Origin: Phialocephala subalpina
Taxonomy: Eukaryota; Ascomycota; Leotiomycetes; Helotiales; Mollisiaceae
Assembly: GCA_900073065.1 (NCBI GenBank)
Contig: FJOG01000009.1
Location: 313,647-377,646 of the forward strand
Direction of reading: 5' to 3'
DNA: 64,000 bases
This document shows positions 22,617-35,323 of this stretch, in pieces (within the stretch, counting starts at the first letter, position 1; each line of letters starts with the position of its first letter). The notes beneath the pieces were generated by a model, which did no database searches, was not told the DNA's origin, and saw nothing but the letters and a program-made list of their open reading frames with translations. A program made the position numbers and the translations under genes.

Positions 22617-25600
22617 TCTATGCTTTGCGGACTCTACGACAGGATGTCAGCGGGGGCAAACAGTACCAAAGGAACGGCCTCAGCAAACCGCGTTTTCGAA
22701 TGTCCTAAAGGTCCTAGGACATTCTAGAGTTCAAATTGTTGATAGAGTTGGGCATACACAAAGTAGTAAGATGGCTTGGATTTCTTGTAAAATGGGTGGG
22801 TTATGATATTACGATATGATATGATATGATAGGTAAGATAGCTACTATTCTCTTGATGAGTTACGACGAGAATGAGAACAACGAATGAACCATCTTGGCG
22901 AATTCAAAAGGAAGGAAATATGTCTAGTATACAGAATATCCCAGCCGAAGTTAACGCTTTCTCCTTTCTCAATGCTGGCGCCTCCTCCACCGTCAATGAC
23001 TCATAGTGGGAAGTACAATGATGAGTGAGATTGTACCCGTGTTGCAGGGACATTATGGGCGAGATCTCTCGGAACAGTTTAAATAAACATCGGAGGATAT
23101 AGGACCAGTGGAAGAAATGTCTGTGCCAGCTCTTGATCGACAAGCGGCTTTCGTTTCAATTCTCTCCCTGGAATCTTATAGGGTATTACTGGTAGAAGAT
23201 GTCCGAGAAGGTGTTGATATGATCAAGACACCGAGTTAGACCAAGCCAGCATCTTCAATGTCCCATCCCGAGGTCCTTTCCAGGATATTCTCGTCCGAAT
23301 TTCCCCGAAAATTTCCTTTCGTTGGTCAATCTCACATCTCCCATCTGAGTACAAGTATCTGAACATAGCCCAACGTGCCCAATTGTCTCTTTAAGGTTGG
23401 ACATCGAAAACGCGGACCCCAAGAACCTGAGCAGACCTCACAATTACTCGCACGTGACCGAACTTGCGTCTTGCCTGGTCCGTGCTCCAATCCTCCAAGA
23501 CTTCACCGACTCCAATCTTCTTCGCAATTTTTTACTTTCCACATGCACATCATCACAAGTTCGACACCGACAGAGATACGAAACACCTTTCCAAGGACTA
23601 CCGGATCTCAGGAGATATCTCGGATTCACAGCCCCACGAGATGCACATCTCATGCACTGCCAAAAGTTAGGAATCCCCGCGTTCCTTGCGGTTCTCTAGG
23701 TGCAAGGTTTGAGGAGAACCTAGATGCCCGCCAGCCAGCCATACCCCGGAGACCCCAGATCTTGGGCGTCGGTACTATTGAAGACCGAGAGATGCGATGT
23801 TTGCATTGGGAGCTGAAGGAGGGGCTTGGCCTTGCAGGTTGAACTGTACCGATGGAGGGGCTGGATGGGTGCGAGGTTCGGTGCGAGTGAGGTGGTTTAT
23901 GCGAGAGTAATGGTTGGATACGGCCGATGAGGCATCACTGGCTGTTTCTGGACAGTAGTCTGGGCGTTTCGAGGCCTACGGAGACATATTCCTATCCTCT
24001 CAGATGGAAACTTCGGGGAAGGCATATCTGGCATGCAAGCACAAGGCGGAAGAGAGCGGTATGGGGAAGGTTCCACTATGGGAAAGACAACCAGTGCTAT
24101 GGGGAAGGCAGAGTCACGAACGTTCCGCTGAGTACCATCCACTAGTCGAATCTAGGCCAAATCGGGACGCCAACGGTTGCTCTTCGAGAACAGCACGGCC
24201 TGTATTAGGCACGGAGCCTCCATCCTGTCAATGATCAGAACCAGCGGTCATATCACTTTCTACAGTTCGAAGACTTCTTGTTCCAGACAGAAGATCTTGA
24301 AAGCTCCAAAAGCTATTCATCTTTTAACTTCTTGAAGGATGAACGAGACGTTAAGCCGTGAACTGGTGTGTTGATCTGGCACTCATGTTCCACTTCTTTA
24401 GTCACTGGCGTTTCACAAGAATCGGATGCTTTCTACAAGTTGCAGAATTGGAGAAAATTCAGCTAAGACTGATCTCGATTTCAATGACCTCCTTTTGGTC
24501 AAACGAGGACGGCGCAGTGCAGTCTCTCCGGCCACGGTCCAAATGCCAAAGAGTCGCGGCCACTACTTCGGGAATGATACAATTGCGGCTGCCAACGGTT
24601 AGGTGAGGTAGGCCCGCTGAAGCCGACTGGTGGTTGAAGTGTCTTGGTTTCCTTGGGGTGGCAGGCATGAGTGGCCTCCACGTCAAAACAGTAAGCCCCC
24701 ACAATCCAGTTCCACAGTATTTGACGTGCGGGGTTCTCTTCTCTGCTACCATATTTTTTTTCTGTCAGATCTGTCTTGATGAGGGGTTTGTGCTGGCAGT
24801 TTTTGCTCATTTCTTCCACTCTCCCGGCCCCCAAGTTGGTTCTGACCGGAAGGTCCTTTGATATTACTTGCCACTGAGGAGAGAACGGGATCCTCGTTGC
24901 AAGTTGCTTTGAGCAGAATGCCTAATGCAGACCAATGTGTACCTTTATGGCCACCAAGCCCCACGATGCACGGCCCCACATCTTACGTCGCCGCTGTATG
25001 GAAGCGGATAAATCTCCCTGAAGAGTGGCAGCAAGTGGTGGAAAGTCAAACCGCCTAGGGCGGCACTAGTACCCCGCACAGCGCTAGCGAAGCAGAGCTT
25101 CCAACGTCAGTCTTTCTCCTCATATTATGAGCTTGCAAGAGCTACCCATGTTCGCTCTCGATTCTTACTCAATGCATGATCCTCGAGGGTAAGCTACAAA
25201 TTTGTCTCATTGATTGCTGATCAGCGGGGAGGCGCACGGCGCGCAGGGGTGATGGCAGAGGGTGGCTTTGTTTGACTTACCCGGATAGTTCGGTAGCTCG
25301 AAGACTCGCATTTCCTTGTTCTAGACTGACTCGTCTTCGGAATATTTCTTTCCATTCAGTATCATTCCAGCCTCGTGATTGACATATCCGACTGAAAGTG
25401 TATACAGAAAGCCAAGCGGCTCCGCAATCTTCCTGAAGAGTTAATGGCGAAGTATGACAGGAAACCGTTAGCGATTCCAACCTACGGATATTCTATCTTA
25501 GATTGACCCACGTACTTCTTAGTTGCGGGTTAAATTCCATCTCATGGATGCAGCGGCTGTGTCTCGTATGAAACCTTCCCTGCGAAACACCAAGCTCTCA

Positions 25601-26091
25601 TTTGATGCTCCAGGACAAGCTAAATGCCGAGTTATTTCCACTGTCAATCTCATCAAACTTACTTCCGCGACTGCACGAGGTGCATTCTGCGTCAATCATA
25701 TCTTGTATCGCTCATCCCAAGATACTAAGTCTGACCGTAAGGTGATCGGAAGAGGGGTAATGATCCTTTCCCATGCACGGGAATAGCTCTAGGCATGCTC
25801 CTTTCATGTAATCATGCAGTTGGGAAATGGTCTTGGAATCCAATTGACTCTCTACGATAGAGCAAGCTCAAGCAACACGCGTCAGAAACATGCTAGGTTG
25901 CTTTAGCCCTCTTAGCTGCGAGGACAGCGTGCGGGGTTGAGGGGTCGAAGGGGTAGAATGGGTCTGGAGTAACTCAAAAAGAAGGGGTTCCCACATTCCC
26001 AGGTTTATGAAAGCATGCTCTTCTCTTAGGAAGAAGTCAACAACCAATATACAAAAAATCACAAAAACATTGTACTCGAAAGTGTCTCAAA
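22617..26091. other. 3.5-kb gene-poor stretch
   Basis: No convincing coding gene on either strand: ORFs of 60-155 codons overlap one another in several frames without domains or splice-consistent extension. It contains a short (GATAT)n run at 22813-22830. The end of the stretch must hold the alcohol oxidase promoter. Confidence 0.45.
22813..22830. repeat. (GATAT)n microsatellite
   Basis: Three and a half copies of the pentamer GATAT in the 3' flank of the RD-tail gene. Confidence 0.7.
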
Positions 26092-28565
26092 ATGACCGTC
26101 CCAGACGAGGTTGATATCATTGTGTGCGGTGGTGGCAGTTGTGGATGTGTTGTTGCTGGCCGGTTTGTTCTCCTCGAACCCTTTCGTCAGGGCCGTTGGA
26201 GCAGCGTCTGACCATTACAGATTGGCCAACCTCGACCACAATCTCCAGGTCCTCTTGATTGAGGGCGGTGAGAGCAACCTGAACAACCCATGGGTGTTCA
26301 GACCTGGAATCTGTAAGAGCTTGTTCCACTAGAAGCCATTGATGCATACTAAGACATGCCAGACCCGAGGAATATGAAGTTGGACAGCAAGACTGCTTCC
26401 TTCTACTATTCACGACCTTCAGAATGGCTCGGTGGCCGAAAGGCTGTTGTTCCTTGTGCCCACATCCTTGGCGGTGGTTCATCCATCAACTTCATGATGT
26501 ACACTCGAGCATCTGCTTCCGACTACGATGACTTCCAGGCCAAGGGATGGACTACAAAGGAGCTCATTCCTCTCATGAAGAAGCATGAGACATACCAACG
26601 GGCATCCAATAACAGGTAAGCTTTGATCACAGAACCTGCTTGGGCCTCTCCTAACACCCATGGCAGAGATATTCATGGCTTTGAGGGCCCAATCAAGGTT
26701 TCTTTTGGAAATTACACGTACCCCATCATGCAGGACTTCCTGAGAGCTTCTGAGTCTCAAGGTATCCCAACCACCGATGATCTTCAGGATCTCGTCACTG
26801 GCCAGTAAGTAAATCATACACCTTCGAGTAATTGACAGAAATTGACGATACCGACAGTGGTGCTGAGCATTGGCTCAAGTGGATCAACCGAGACGTAAGT
26901 ACACATGAGATCTCGGTAAGTACCCAAGCTAACCTTAATCCAGACCGGTCGCCGAAGTGACTCGGCTCATGCCTACATCCACTCAACAAGGAGCGTTCAC
27001 CAGAACCTCCACCTTCAATGCAACACCAAAGTCGACAAAGTCATCCTCGAGAACGGCGTCGCAGTCGGTGTTCGAACTGTTCCCACAAAGCCTCTCCACC
27101 CGAGCGTAAGTGCACAGAGTTCCCCAAGATTTACATTGTTGATACGAGTTCCCCCAAGCAGCAACAATCCCGCACTTTCCGTGCTCGCAAGCAAATTATT
27201 ATTTCCGGTGGCACACTCTCATCGCCATTGATCCTTCAGCGATCTGGTATCGGTGACCCCAAGAAGTTGCAACGCGCTGGTGTCAAGCCAATCGTTAACC
27301 TGCCTGGTGTGGGGTTGAATTTCCAGGATCATTACCTGACATTCTCTGTGTTCCGTGCCAAGCCTGGTAAGTCTCCGTTTGCGTCCTTCATATTAACAAA
27401 GACAGTACTAACATAAATAGACACCGAGAGTTTCGATGATTTCGTCCGTGGTGACCCTGAAGTCCAGAAAAGAGTCTTCGATGAATGGAACCTCAAGGGC
27501 ACTGGACCACTTGCCACCAACGGCATCGAGGCTGGTGTCAAGGTCCGTCCAACTGAGCAGGAGTTGGCGGAGATGGAGACGTGGCCTACGCCACACTTCA
27601 AGTCTGGATGGGACAGCTACTTCAAGAACAAGCCTGACAAGCCAGTCATGCATTACTCCGTCATTGCTGGGTAAGTCATCTCCACTGATCGCTATTTGCA
27701 TTCGCTGATCAAAGGTACAGATGGTTTGGTGACCACATGCTCATGCCAGCCGGCAAATTCTTCACCATGTTCCATTTCTTGGAATATCCCTTCTCGCGTG
27801 GCGAGACCCACATCGTCTCACCCGACCCATACGAAGCTCCAGACTTCGACGCTGGCTTCATGAACGATGAGCGAGACATGGCTCCCATGGTTTGGGGATA
27901 CATCAAATCCCGTGAGACAGCCCGCCGTATGGAAGCATACGCCGGTGAAGTCCAAGCCATGCACCCATTCTACGCCTTTGACTCTCCAGCCCGCGCCAAG
28001 GACATGGATCTCGCTACCACCAAGGCCTATGCTCTGCCAGGTAACTTGACTGCAGGTATTCAGCACGGCTCTTGGTCGATGCCTGTTGAGAGTGGCAAGC
28101 CTCCTCAAGCGAGTCTTCTTAATAGCAACTCTCAACATGTGTATGAGGACTTGAAGTACACTAATGAGGACATCAAGCACATTGAGGAGTGGGTTAAGCG
28201 ACATGTTGAGACTACATGGCATTCTTTAGGGGTAAGTTTCCTCACCTCCGTCCATCCCATGATCTAGTATTGACGAAAGGCAGACGTGCTCCATGGCACC
28301 AAAAGAAGGCAACAGCATCGTCAAACACGGCGTCCTCGACGAACGCCTCAACGTCCACGGCGTCAAGAACCTTAAGGTCGCCGACTTGTCCATCTGTCCG
28401 GACAACGTTGGTTGCAACACCTACTCCACCGCTCTTCTGATCGGTGAGAAGTGCGCTATGTTAACAGCTGAGGATCTTGGGTATAGTGGTAAGGCGTTGG
28501 AGATGAAGGTCCCGAATTATCATGCTCCAGGTGAGTTGTCGGGTATTGCTTCTGCTAGACTTTAG
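26092..28565 (+). CDS. aox1: Alcohol (methanol) oxidase, GMC family, peroxisomal
   Basis: It oxidises short-chain primary alcohols, chiefly methanol, to the aldehyde with release of H2O2, using FAD, in peroxisomes (EC 1.1.3.13). Ten exons (introns 26163-26220, 26313-26362, 26616-26666, 26805-26857, 26895-26943, 27106-27161, 27367-27420, 27671-27720, 28232-28283) give 666 aa, the family length. The FAD fold starts at residue 8 with VDIIVCGGGSCG. GMC signatures follow: HILGGGSSINFMMYTR, then the C-terminal WHSLGTCSM and NVGCNTYSTALLI blocks carrying the catalytic His and Asn. The protein ends S-A-R-L, a PTS1-type peroxisomal signal. All ten exons join in frame with canonical sites. Methanol from pectin demethylation is the likely natural substrate (inference). 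Confidence 0.95.
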
Positions 28566-29751
28566 GTCTGCGGAATGCTTGGGATGGGGATGAAGGAGGC
28601 CAGATTGTAGCCCTACTGTTGGCGGGAATGCGGATGGGTTTCTGTTCATAGGATCGCGTGCTTTGGGTATTTCAAGGCAATATACGCTCCTTCTGTATGC
28701 CGTGTCTCACACTTTCTTATACTCTCGTGAACTACCGAGTGCTGTCGCGCTTCGAAGCTTACAAATGTTCTTACCCTATTGCTTTCGCACGCTCTGATCA
28801 ACAGCGTACTTACGGTACTTGCGGACTGACTCGATGTCCCACGTCAAGAGGTGCACGCAAGCAGTGAGTATCAGCGGTCAGCGGTGCAAGCTTGAATCTT
28901 TAGCGAGCACTAGCCTCTAAGCCGCGCAGAAATATGCCGATGAAAGCCGGGAAGAACTCGCGCTTAGCAAACATCCCAGGAAATATATCCTCAACCCAGC
29001 CTAGCCTAGCAAGCCTGAGCCTGCCTGATGAGATGCGATGTGCAACAAACCTCACTTGAACCATACTCGAGCTGGCGTGTCATGGAATTTCTTTTGATTT
29101 TTCCTTGCGTTCTAAAGAGGGGTCGAAAAAATATTTTCAAAATAGCATGCTACAGAATTTTGCCAGATTGTCTCCCATATTTCCATGCTTTACTCAAATG
29201 AACAAAGTAATATAAATAGAATATGTCATGTGAATCTCATGCATTAGTACCTGATTGATAAGGCAGCCACTGGGCTTCAAGGGACGTCATTTCTCACGAT
29301 GCCCAACCTTCTTGCCCTGACAACTCATCGTGGTCACATGCGAATATTAGGCACGCAACGACGATACGTCCAGAAATGCGCACCTTGAAGCCTCATATAT
29401 GTCGCCCCATTATTACTTTGAAAGACGACCAGACGGGTTCATGCACGTTGCCCAACTCTTCCTTCCAGCTTCTAGTCGCAGGAAGCATGACCGCGAGGCT
29501 CGTTCGCCATGCGGCGGAACGTGTTCCGGGCCAGTGCCTCAGTTCCGATCTTCGTAAGGCTTCATCTTGCGTCGACATGTGTTCGCTGATTTCGACTCAT
29601 ATCTGCACTCATTAGGGTGAAAGTGGCAAAGTTCGGGTTAGGAACCCTCACCGAGTTCTGTTGCTACATCACGTTGTGGAGCTTGTCACGTATATGATTT
29701 CTCCTTGCACGCTTTTAAGATGGCGTATCCTTCTTTTGAGCAGTCTTCGAT
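28566..29751. other. Intergenic region between AOX and the NLR gene
   Basis: 1.2 kb with no gene that I can support; ORFs at 28658-28867 and 29376-29615 are short and domain-free. It should contain the NLR promoter. Confidence 0.45.
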
Positions 29752-32700
29752 ATGTCCGACGAGCTTGAAGCGATTGAAGCGATCGATTCTTCCTCCGAGA
29801 GCAACTTCGAAGCGGATCCAGAGCATACTCCTGAGCCTGAGCCTGAGCCTCCTCTTGAGTTCACTGAGGAAGCTGCTCCTGAGCTTCCACAAGAAACTTC
29901 CGAAGATCCAGTACAAGTACCGGAGATCGTTTTGGAGGTGACAGAGGAAGTACCCCCAGAAGCTGACCAAGAGGACCCCGAACCAGCTCTAGATCTCATC
30001 GAAGCTATTCTAGAGACCATCGACGAATCCGAACCTAAGCCAGAACCAATTGACGAGGTAATTGAGGAAACGATCGAGGCAAGAATCGAAGAAGCAATCG
30101 AAGAAGCAATCGAAGAAGCAATCGAAGAAGCAATCGAAGAAGCAATCGAAGAAGCAATCGAAGAAGCAATCGAAGAAACAATCGAAGAAGCAGTCGAGGA
30201 AGCAGTCGAGGAAGCAATTGAGGAAGCGACTCCCGAATCAACTCATTCAACTATCGCAGAAGAACATCTAGAAGACCTTCCTAGGGACGAGCTTGTGCAC
30301 GAGGACCCATTCTCAGACCCCGATTCAACAGTTGTAGAGCAAATTCTTGACAGAGTTCAAGATAATATTGCTGCTCAACTGTCTGAAACCATCGCCGGTA
30401 TACTCTCAAACTCCATCAACGATCTTACAAGGACTCTCGTTGACAACCTCGAAGCATCTGGATCCATCATGGCTGAAGATACCCCTCAAGATGTCGTTGC
30501 AGCTCCGGTCGAGGCGATATTCAGCATGCCATACACTCGAAGTCCGAACTTTGTTGGTAGATTCTCGGCACTTTCTCAACTCTTTGGACTGTGGAAGCCG
30601 GGTGAGAATGGCCGAATTGGTGTTGTCGGACTTGGTGGCATAGGGCAAGTACTTCAATTCTACCTCGAGCTCCAGTGACTTACATTAAAATAGGAAGACA
30701 GAACTTGCCATCGAATTTGTCTACCGAGTCCGCGAACTATCACCAGCAACTCCCATATACTGGCTCAGGATCGAAGAACTGCAGTCAGGCGACATACCTT
30801 CCGCGAAAGCCGAGTCAAATGCCCTCCTTGTAGTCGACCCTGGAGAGAGATTCGACTTGCTACTCGCTGGCGTGCCGAATCAACGTATTGTAGACAAATT
30901 GAAGGGCTTCCTTGGCACTGTCGTTCTGCTTGCGAGGAGTGCTCAACATGGCCGTGAGCTTGTTAGTGCTCGTGATCTATGCGAGATTGGAGACCTCGAG
31001 CTCGAGGCATCTGTCGACTTGTTCCGAGCAAATCTCGGTATCGACGCTCACCTCGTATCCACCGAAAGCCAGATTCAGGAGGTCGCCGAACTGATCACTT
31101 GCTCACCACGGGCAATCATCCAAGTCGCCAAGGTCATCAACTGCACTGGGATGAACCTTTCCCAATTTCTCGACCTCTACCAACGCGGAGATCCCTTCAA
31201 GCTCCGACTGTTCAGTCAGATCGACCCTTTCTCTTATCCGGATTACGACAGCTCTGTTATCGGCAGAGGTGTCTTCGATGTAAAGATGTTCCGAAGTACA
31301 TATCGAAATTTCAGCAGATTCTTGTATCAACTTTTCTTCTTGGGCGGCACTTCTGTACCAAAAGCTATTTTCTCTTCATATGATCCGTTGGATATGGTAA
31401 TCATCTTGTTCCTCATTAAAGGACACTTTCTGGTCGTCGAAGATGCGTCGAATCAAACGTATACCATCCATCCTCTAGTATATCTCACCATTCGAAATGC
31501 GATTGGGACTCAGAGATCAGACTCCGAGGGTGTTGAAATTTTGGAAGAACGACAATGGTACGAGGATGTGGTTCTAGCATTCTCAAACCACTACCCAGAT
31601 GCGAAGAGTGATAGCAGGGCTTGGTGGAAAGACTGCTTCGCACACCTGATTGGTGGCTACGATTTGCATAACGACGTTCTGCGCATTGCTGTCGCCACGA
31701 TCTACCAACGCGAGTCTGCTTTCTTCAAGAGGAAAGGAATGTACACTGAGGCTCTGAAAATGGCTGTTCTTGCCAGAAGTGTGCTTCCAAACCCGACGCC
31801 TGTCGAGCAGCTCAGCATCATCCAGGATCAAGTCACTCTGCTGTCTTTGCTTGCAAGGTATCGAGACATGCATCATGTTCTACAAAGCTACTCTGCCGAT
31901 CAAGGTCCACAATCCGCAATGTGGAAGAAAAGAATGCTGGCGAAGTTGGAGCAAACCGATTGTGCGAATCAGTACGAGTCAGCTGTTGACACGTTTCAAC
32001 AACTACTGTTGGCGAGCGAAGGATCCAAGCTCCCAAAAGCAGAGATCTACCTGGCCATGGATGATGTCGGGCAAGCCTTGATGTTCAAGGGCAAATATCG
32101 GGACGCAGCTATCATCAGTCGGAAAGCGCTCGCAGAAAGGAAAGATACCTTTGGGAGCTCGTACCCAGACACCCACTCGAGTTGCCACAACTTAGCTCAA
32201 GTCCTCGAAAGTGACGGCAAAATCGAAGAAGCACTCCGATACATCCAAAGTGCATTAGTCGGAAGAGAAAGCATCTATGGACCTGACCACCCTGAGACAA
32301 TCCACAGCAAGGTCGTTAAGGCAAGCATTTTGAGAACGAAAGCGGTATCAACCGCTGAGTTCGACGAGGCAGAAGCCCTACTTTTGACTTGCATTGATCG
32401 CTTGACTGCTCGTCTATCAGTTACTCATCCGCTTGTACTTTCGTGCAAGAGTGAGATTGCCCTCATCATGCTTGGTCGTGGGAACTACGAAGGTGCAGAA
32501 CAGCTAAATCGGACGACGATGACTGTTAGAGAGGAAGGACCTTGGCTCGAGCCAGCAACTCATCCCGACACATTGACGAGCAAACATCAACTTGCAGAGG
32601 TCCTTCGACTGAAAGAAGGATGCAAAGCTGCCGATGCTCTGAGCGAGCGTGTCCTAGCTGAACGAACTGCCGTTCTCACGAACGGCACCATGAAAGGAGA

Positions 32701-33316
32701 AGACTTTCACCCCGACCAACTCGCAAGTCTTCACCACCGAGCAATCGTTCTATCGGGCCTAGGACAGCACGCCGAAGCATCCGAAAAGATCGATCTCGCT
32801 CTCGCAGGACGAAAGACAATCCTCGGTGACGACCACCCCGACGTCTTCCTAACCATGACCTGGCGTGGCGAAATAATGCGCGCCCAACTCCCCAAAAAGG
32901 GGCCCGAGCGAGAAGAACAACTCGACGCAATCGAAAGCATACACAAGCAGTCTCTCGAGCGCCTAACCTGGATCTTCGGCCCCGAACACCAATCCACGCT
33001 CCAATGCGCCACCAACCTCGCACTCCTCAAACACGAGCGTGGTGGCTCTGCTAGAGCAGAAGCCGAGCATCTACATCGACAGATTTATAAAGCTTATCAG
33101 CGAAGTGTAGGAGGTTTGCACCCCGAGACGTTGAAGAGTAAAGCCAGGCTGGCGGAGGCGATGAGTGCTAGTTCGGCCGCTGATCCTGAGGAGGCGAAAA
33201 AGTTGTGGAGGGAGAGTTGTGCTGGATTTGGGAAGGCATATGGCGTTGATGCTTATGTGACGGCGAAGGCTTATAAGGAGTATGAGAAGAGTTTGAGGAC
33301 GCATTTAGATCAGTGA
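29752..33316 (+). CDS. NLR-like STAND NTPase: acidic (I/V)EEA-repeat N-terminus, NB-ARC-type P-loop, TPR C-terminus
   Basis: Proteins of this build act in fungi as signal-sensing switches in non-self recognition; the ligand here is unknown. Exons 29752-30644 and 30694-33316 give 1171 aa. The intron uses a GC donor (GCAAGT) with a TAG acceptor and cuts inside the P-loop; joined, it restores VVGLGGIGKTELAIEF with Walker A at residues 293-300. A Walker B-like ALLVVDPGE lies near 340. Residues 1-255 are very acidic: 104-159 is 14 tandem tetrapeptides of (I/V)EEA type, and 195-240 is a possible amphipathic helical stretch. From about 745 to 1165 run TPRs of kinesin-light-chain type (YPDTHSSCHNLAQVL, HPETIHSK, HPDVFLTM). 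No HET, patatin, PNP or other known N-terminal effector domain is visible. Confidence 0.85.
30061..30228. repeat. 12-bp coding minisatellite, 14 units
   Basis: Units of 12 bp encode (I/V)EEA-type tetrapeptides. Seven consecutive units (30085-30168) are identical ATCGAAGAAGCA. The flanking two upstream and five downstream units differ by one to four bases. Such an array is prone to copy-number change without frameshift. Confidence 0.95.
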
Positions 33317-34075
33317 CTTTTCTTTTATACTGTTTGGACGTACTATTGGTTTGTTAGGTTGTGAGGGTATGTATGAGCTGGAATTACAGGACGCTCGTTT
33401 TGAGGTTTCTTTTGTTGTTGTATTTGTGGGAAGCATATGGAGGAGTTCACAGCATCGCTCGTCATTCATTTGCAGACTTCGAAATCTTTTCGGAGAATAC
33501 TCCGCCATCTAGACACTCAACATTCTACCGACTCTCATCCACAAATCACGACCGTCTCCCTCTCATTCGCCTCAGGTAGGCTCATCCCGCACTTCCTCTC
33601 CACGTATTCAATTTTTGCTTTGCAACATTCCCCAAACTATCCCAACATCACAACACTTCCCGAGGTAACACGATATCAAACGTTCTCAATTGACCTCTCA
33701 GCTTTCACCTCCTCAAAAATTCATCATCAAGCACGCAAATTCCACCGGTTGTGGAGATCAGGCTAAGCACACCATGCAGCATCAGCATGCATGCCAGCGA
33801 ACACCACACAAATGAGGCGTGCATGTTCCCACACTTCGTGCCCCACTCCATTTCCAATCCCACTCAACCTTCACAAAAATCATTGAAATTGCTGGAGGCC
33901 AATGGAAGAGTGCAAGGCTACCTTCTGAGGAGATACTTCTTTCGGACATTATCCTGCGCGTTTGATTTTTCGTTTCAACTGTAGTACAGTGGAATGTTTG
34001 TTTGACGATGAATTTTACGCATTGTAACCTCGCTAAACTTCGAGTTCCCCTTTGTTCTGTTAAGGAGAGACATTC
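33317..34075. other. Intergenic region
   Basis: 0.76 kb. ORFs at 33361-33579 and 33437-33766 are Ser/His-rich and overlapping, without domains. A missing signal-peptide exon of the next gene could lie here, but I could not place one. Confidence 0.4.
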
Positions 34076-34986
34076 ATGTCACCTGCCCCACCGAGGTCCC
34101 ATGTCCGTGGAGCCGAGAGAGCGACATCGGATAGTTCTCTCTTGATTTCGACCTCGACATCAACGACATCACAATCTCTGAGTACAACTCAGACGCAGAA
34201 GTCACTGATTACTACCCCGCCAATCTTGGAGCTGGAGCAAAAAGACTCGCCATACGTTGTGATCACGGTCACCAATGGAGCTGGGATACATATCACCACC
34301 GTGTTGCTTGGAGATAGTTATCCGACTACGTTTTCCAAGACTGCTATTGGTGGGGGTTCCGGCTGTATGTGTAATGATTCTTTGGTTTGGAATTTCCAAC
34401 TTTCTGAAATGCTTTTATGCAATCTGGGAGGTCCCAGAGCTTCAAGGTAGCAAGCAGATACTTTCAATTTGAAAGTTCCCAGTGACTATGTCAGAAGTCC
34501 AAATAGAAGAATTCTAGGGATCACAGTTGTGGAATGTTCACCTGCTTTCTTTTCCTTCGCCCGAAAAAGAGGAGTTCTAGAAAAGGCATGTCAAGTGATA
34601 AAGAGGAAGGCGGTTGCAATTGAAAACCAAGACAAAATTTCTAACAACTCAAAGCTTCACACCCAGGCATCTCCACTGGCTCAATAGTCGGGATAGCAGT
34701 CGGTCTCAGTCTCGGATTTCTCGCTTTCTTCGCAGTCATGTACATCTACTTCTTGCGCTTCCGCCAAGCGAGACGGTTGAGAAGAAAACGGCGAAGAAGA
34801 AAATCGAATGGAGGCGGGTCGAAGAGAGGGAAGATTCCTGCTGCTCCTCCTGGCGGTGGTGGTGGGGGCCCTGGTGAGTCCTTTTGTCTTTGTTTTTGAA
34901 AGGTGGGAATCGAGAGTGGTGGAGTTGGAAAGCTAATGAGAATAGGTCCGCCACCTCCTCCGCCTCCTGCTCCACCAGCGGGTTAG
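34076..34986 (+). CDS. Single-pass Ser/Thr-rich membrane protein with Gly/Pro tail
   Basis: The function is unknown; the layout resembles fungal surface sensor-like proteins. Exons 34076-34364, 34655-34873 and 34946-34986 (donors GTATGT and GTGAGT, acceptors AAG and TAG) give 182 aa. It has a Ser/Thr-rich outer part (STSTSTTSQSLSTT), a VVITVTNGAGIHITTVLLGDS segment, one membrane helix (SIVGIAVGLSLGFLAFFAVM) and a strongly basic stop-transfer (RLRRKRRRRK), and it ends in Gly and poly-Pro. The acceptor at 34655 could instead be the CAG at 34672. The first intron (290 nt) is unusually long and holds an ACTTTCAA/TTGAAAGT palindrome. No signal peptide is encoded at this start, so an upstream exon may be missing. 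The LGDS motif is shared with the gene at 42709. Confidence 0.6.
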
Positions 34987-35323
34987 TTGGCGCGTGTCGA
35001 TTCTTTATTCTGAGAGATAATGAAACTTTGTGAGACAGTGTGGGTATTTAAGCCTAGGTGACAGGATTCGGTTTCTTATTCAAATGTTTGTAAGAGAGCT
35101 CGTGAACACACGGGACATTCACTTAGCAAGGAGTCAGGGGATGCATTGTAGGAGCTTGGTCTTTCTTTTGAAAAGGTGATTTGGAGGAGAGTCTATCTCT
35201 ATTACTGACTACGAAATACAATTATGCTTCGCTCACCATGATATCCGAAACGCCGCGCTCATATTTCTGTGTGCAGCAGAAGCCAAATGTGTGCTGTAAT
35301 CCAAATCTGCGAGGAATCGCCGC
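34987..35323. other. Intergenic region between convergent genes
   Basis: The gap between the 3' ends of the membrane protein (plus) and the MFS gene (minus). Nothing recognisable. Confidence 0.5.

Noticed and set aside
30035..30250. Leu/Arg repeat ORF on minus strand
   Set aside because: It is the complement of the 12-bp repeat in the NLR gene; no start context or extension.
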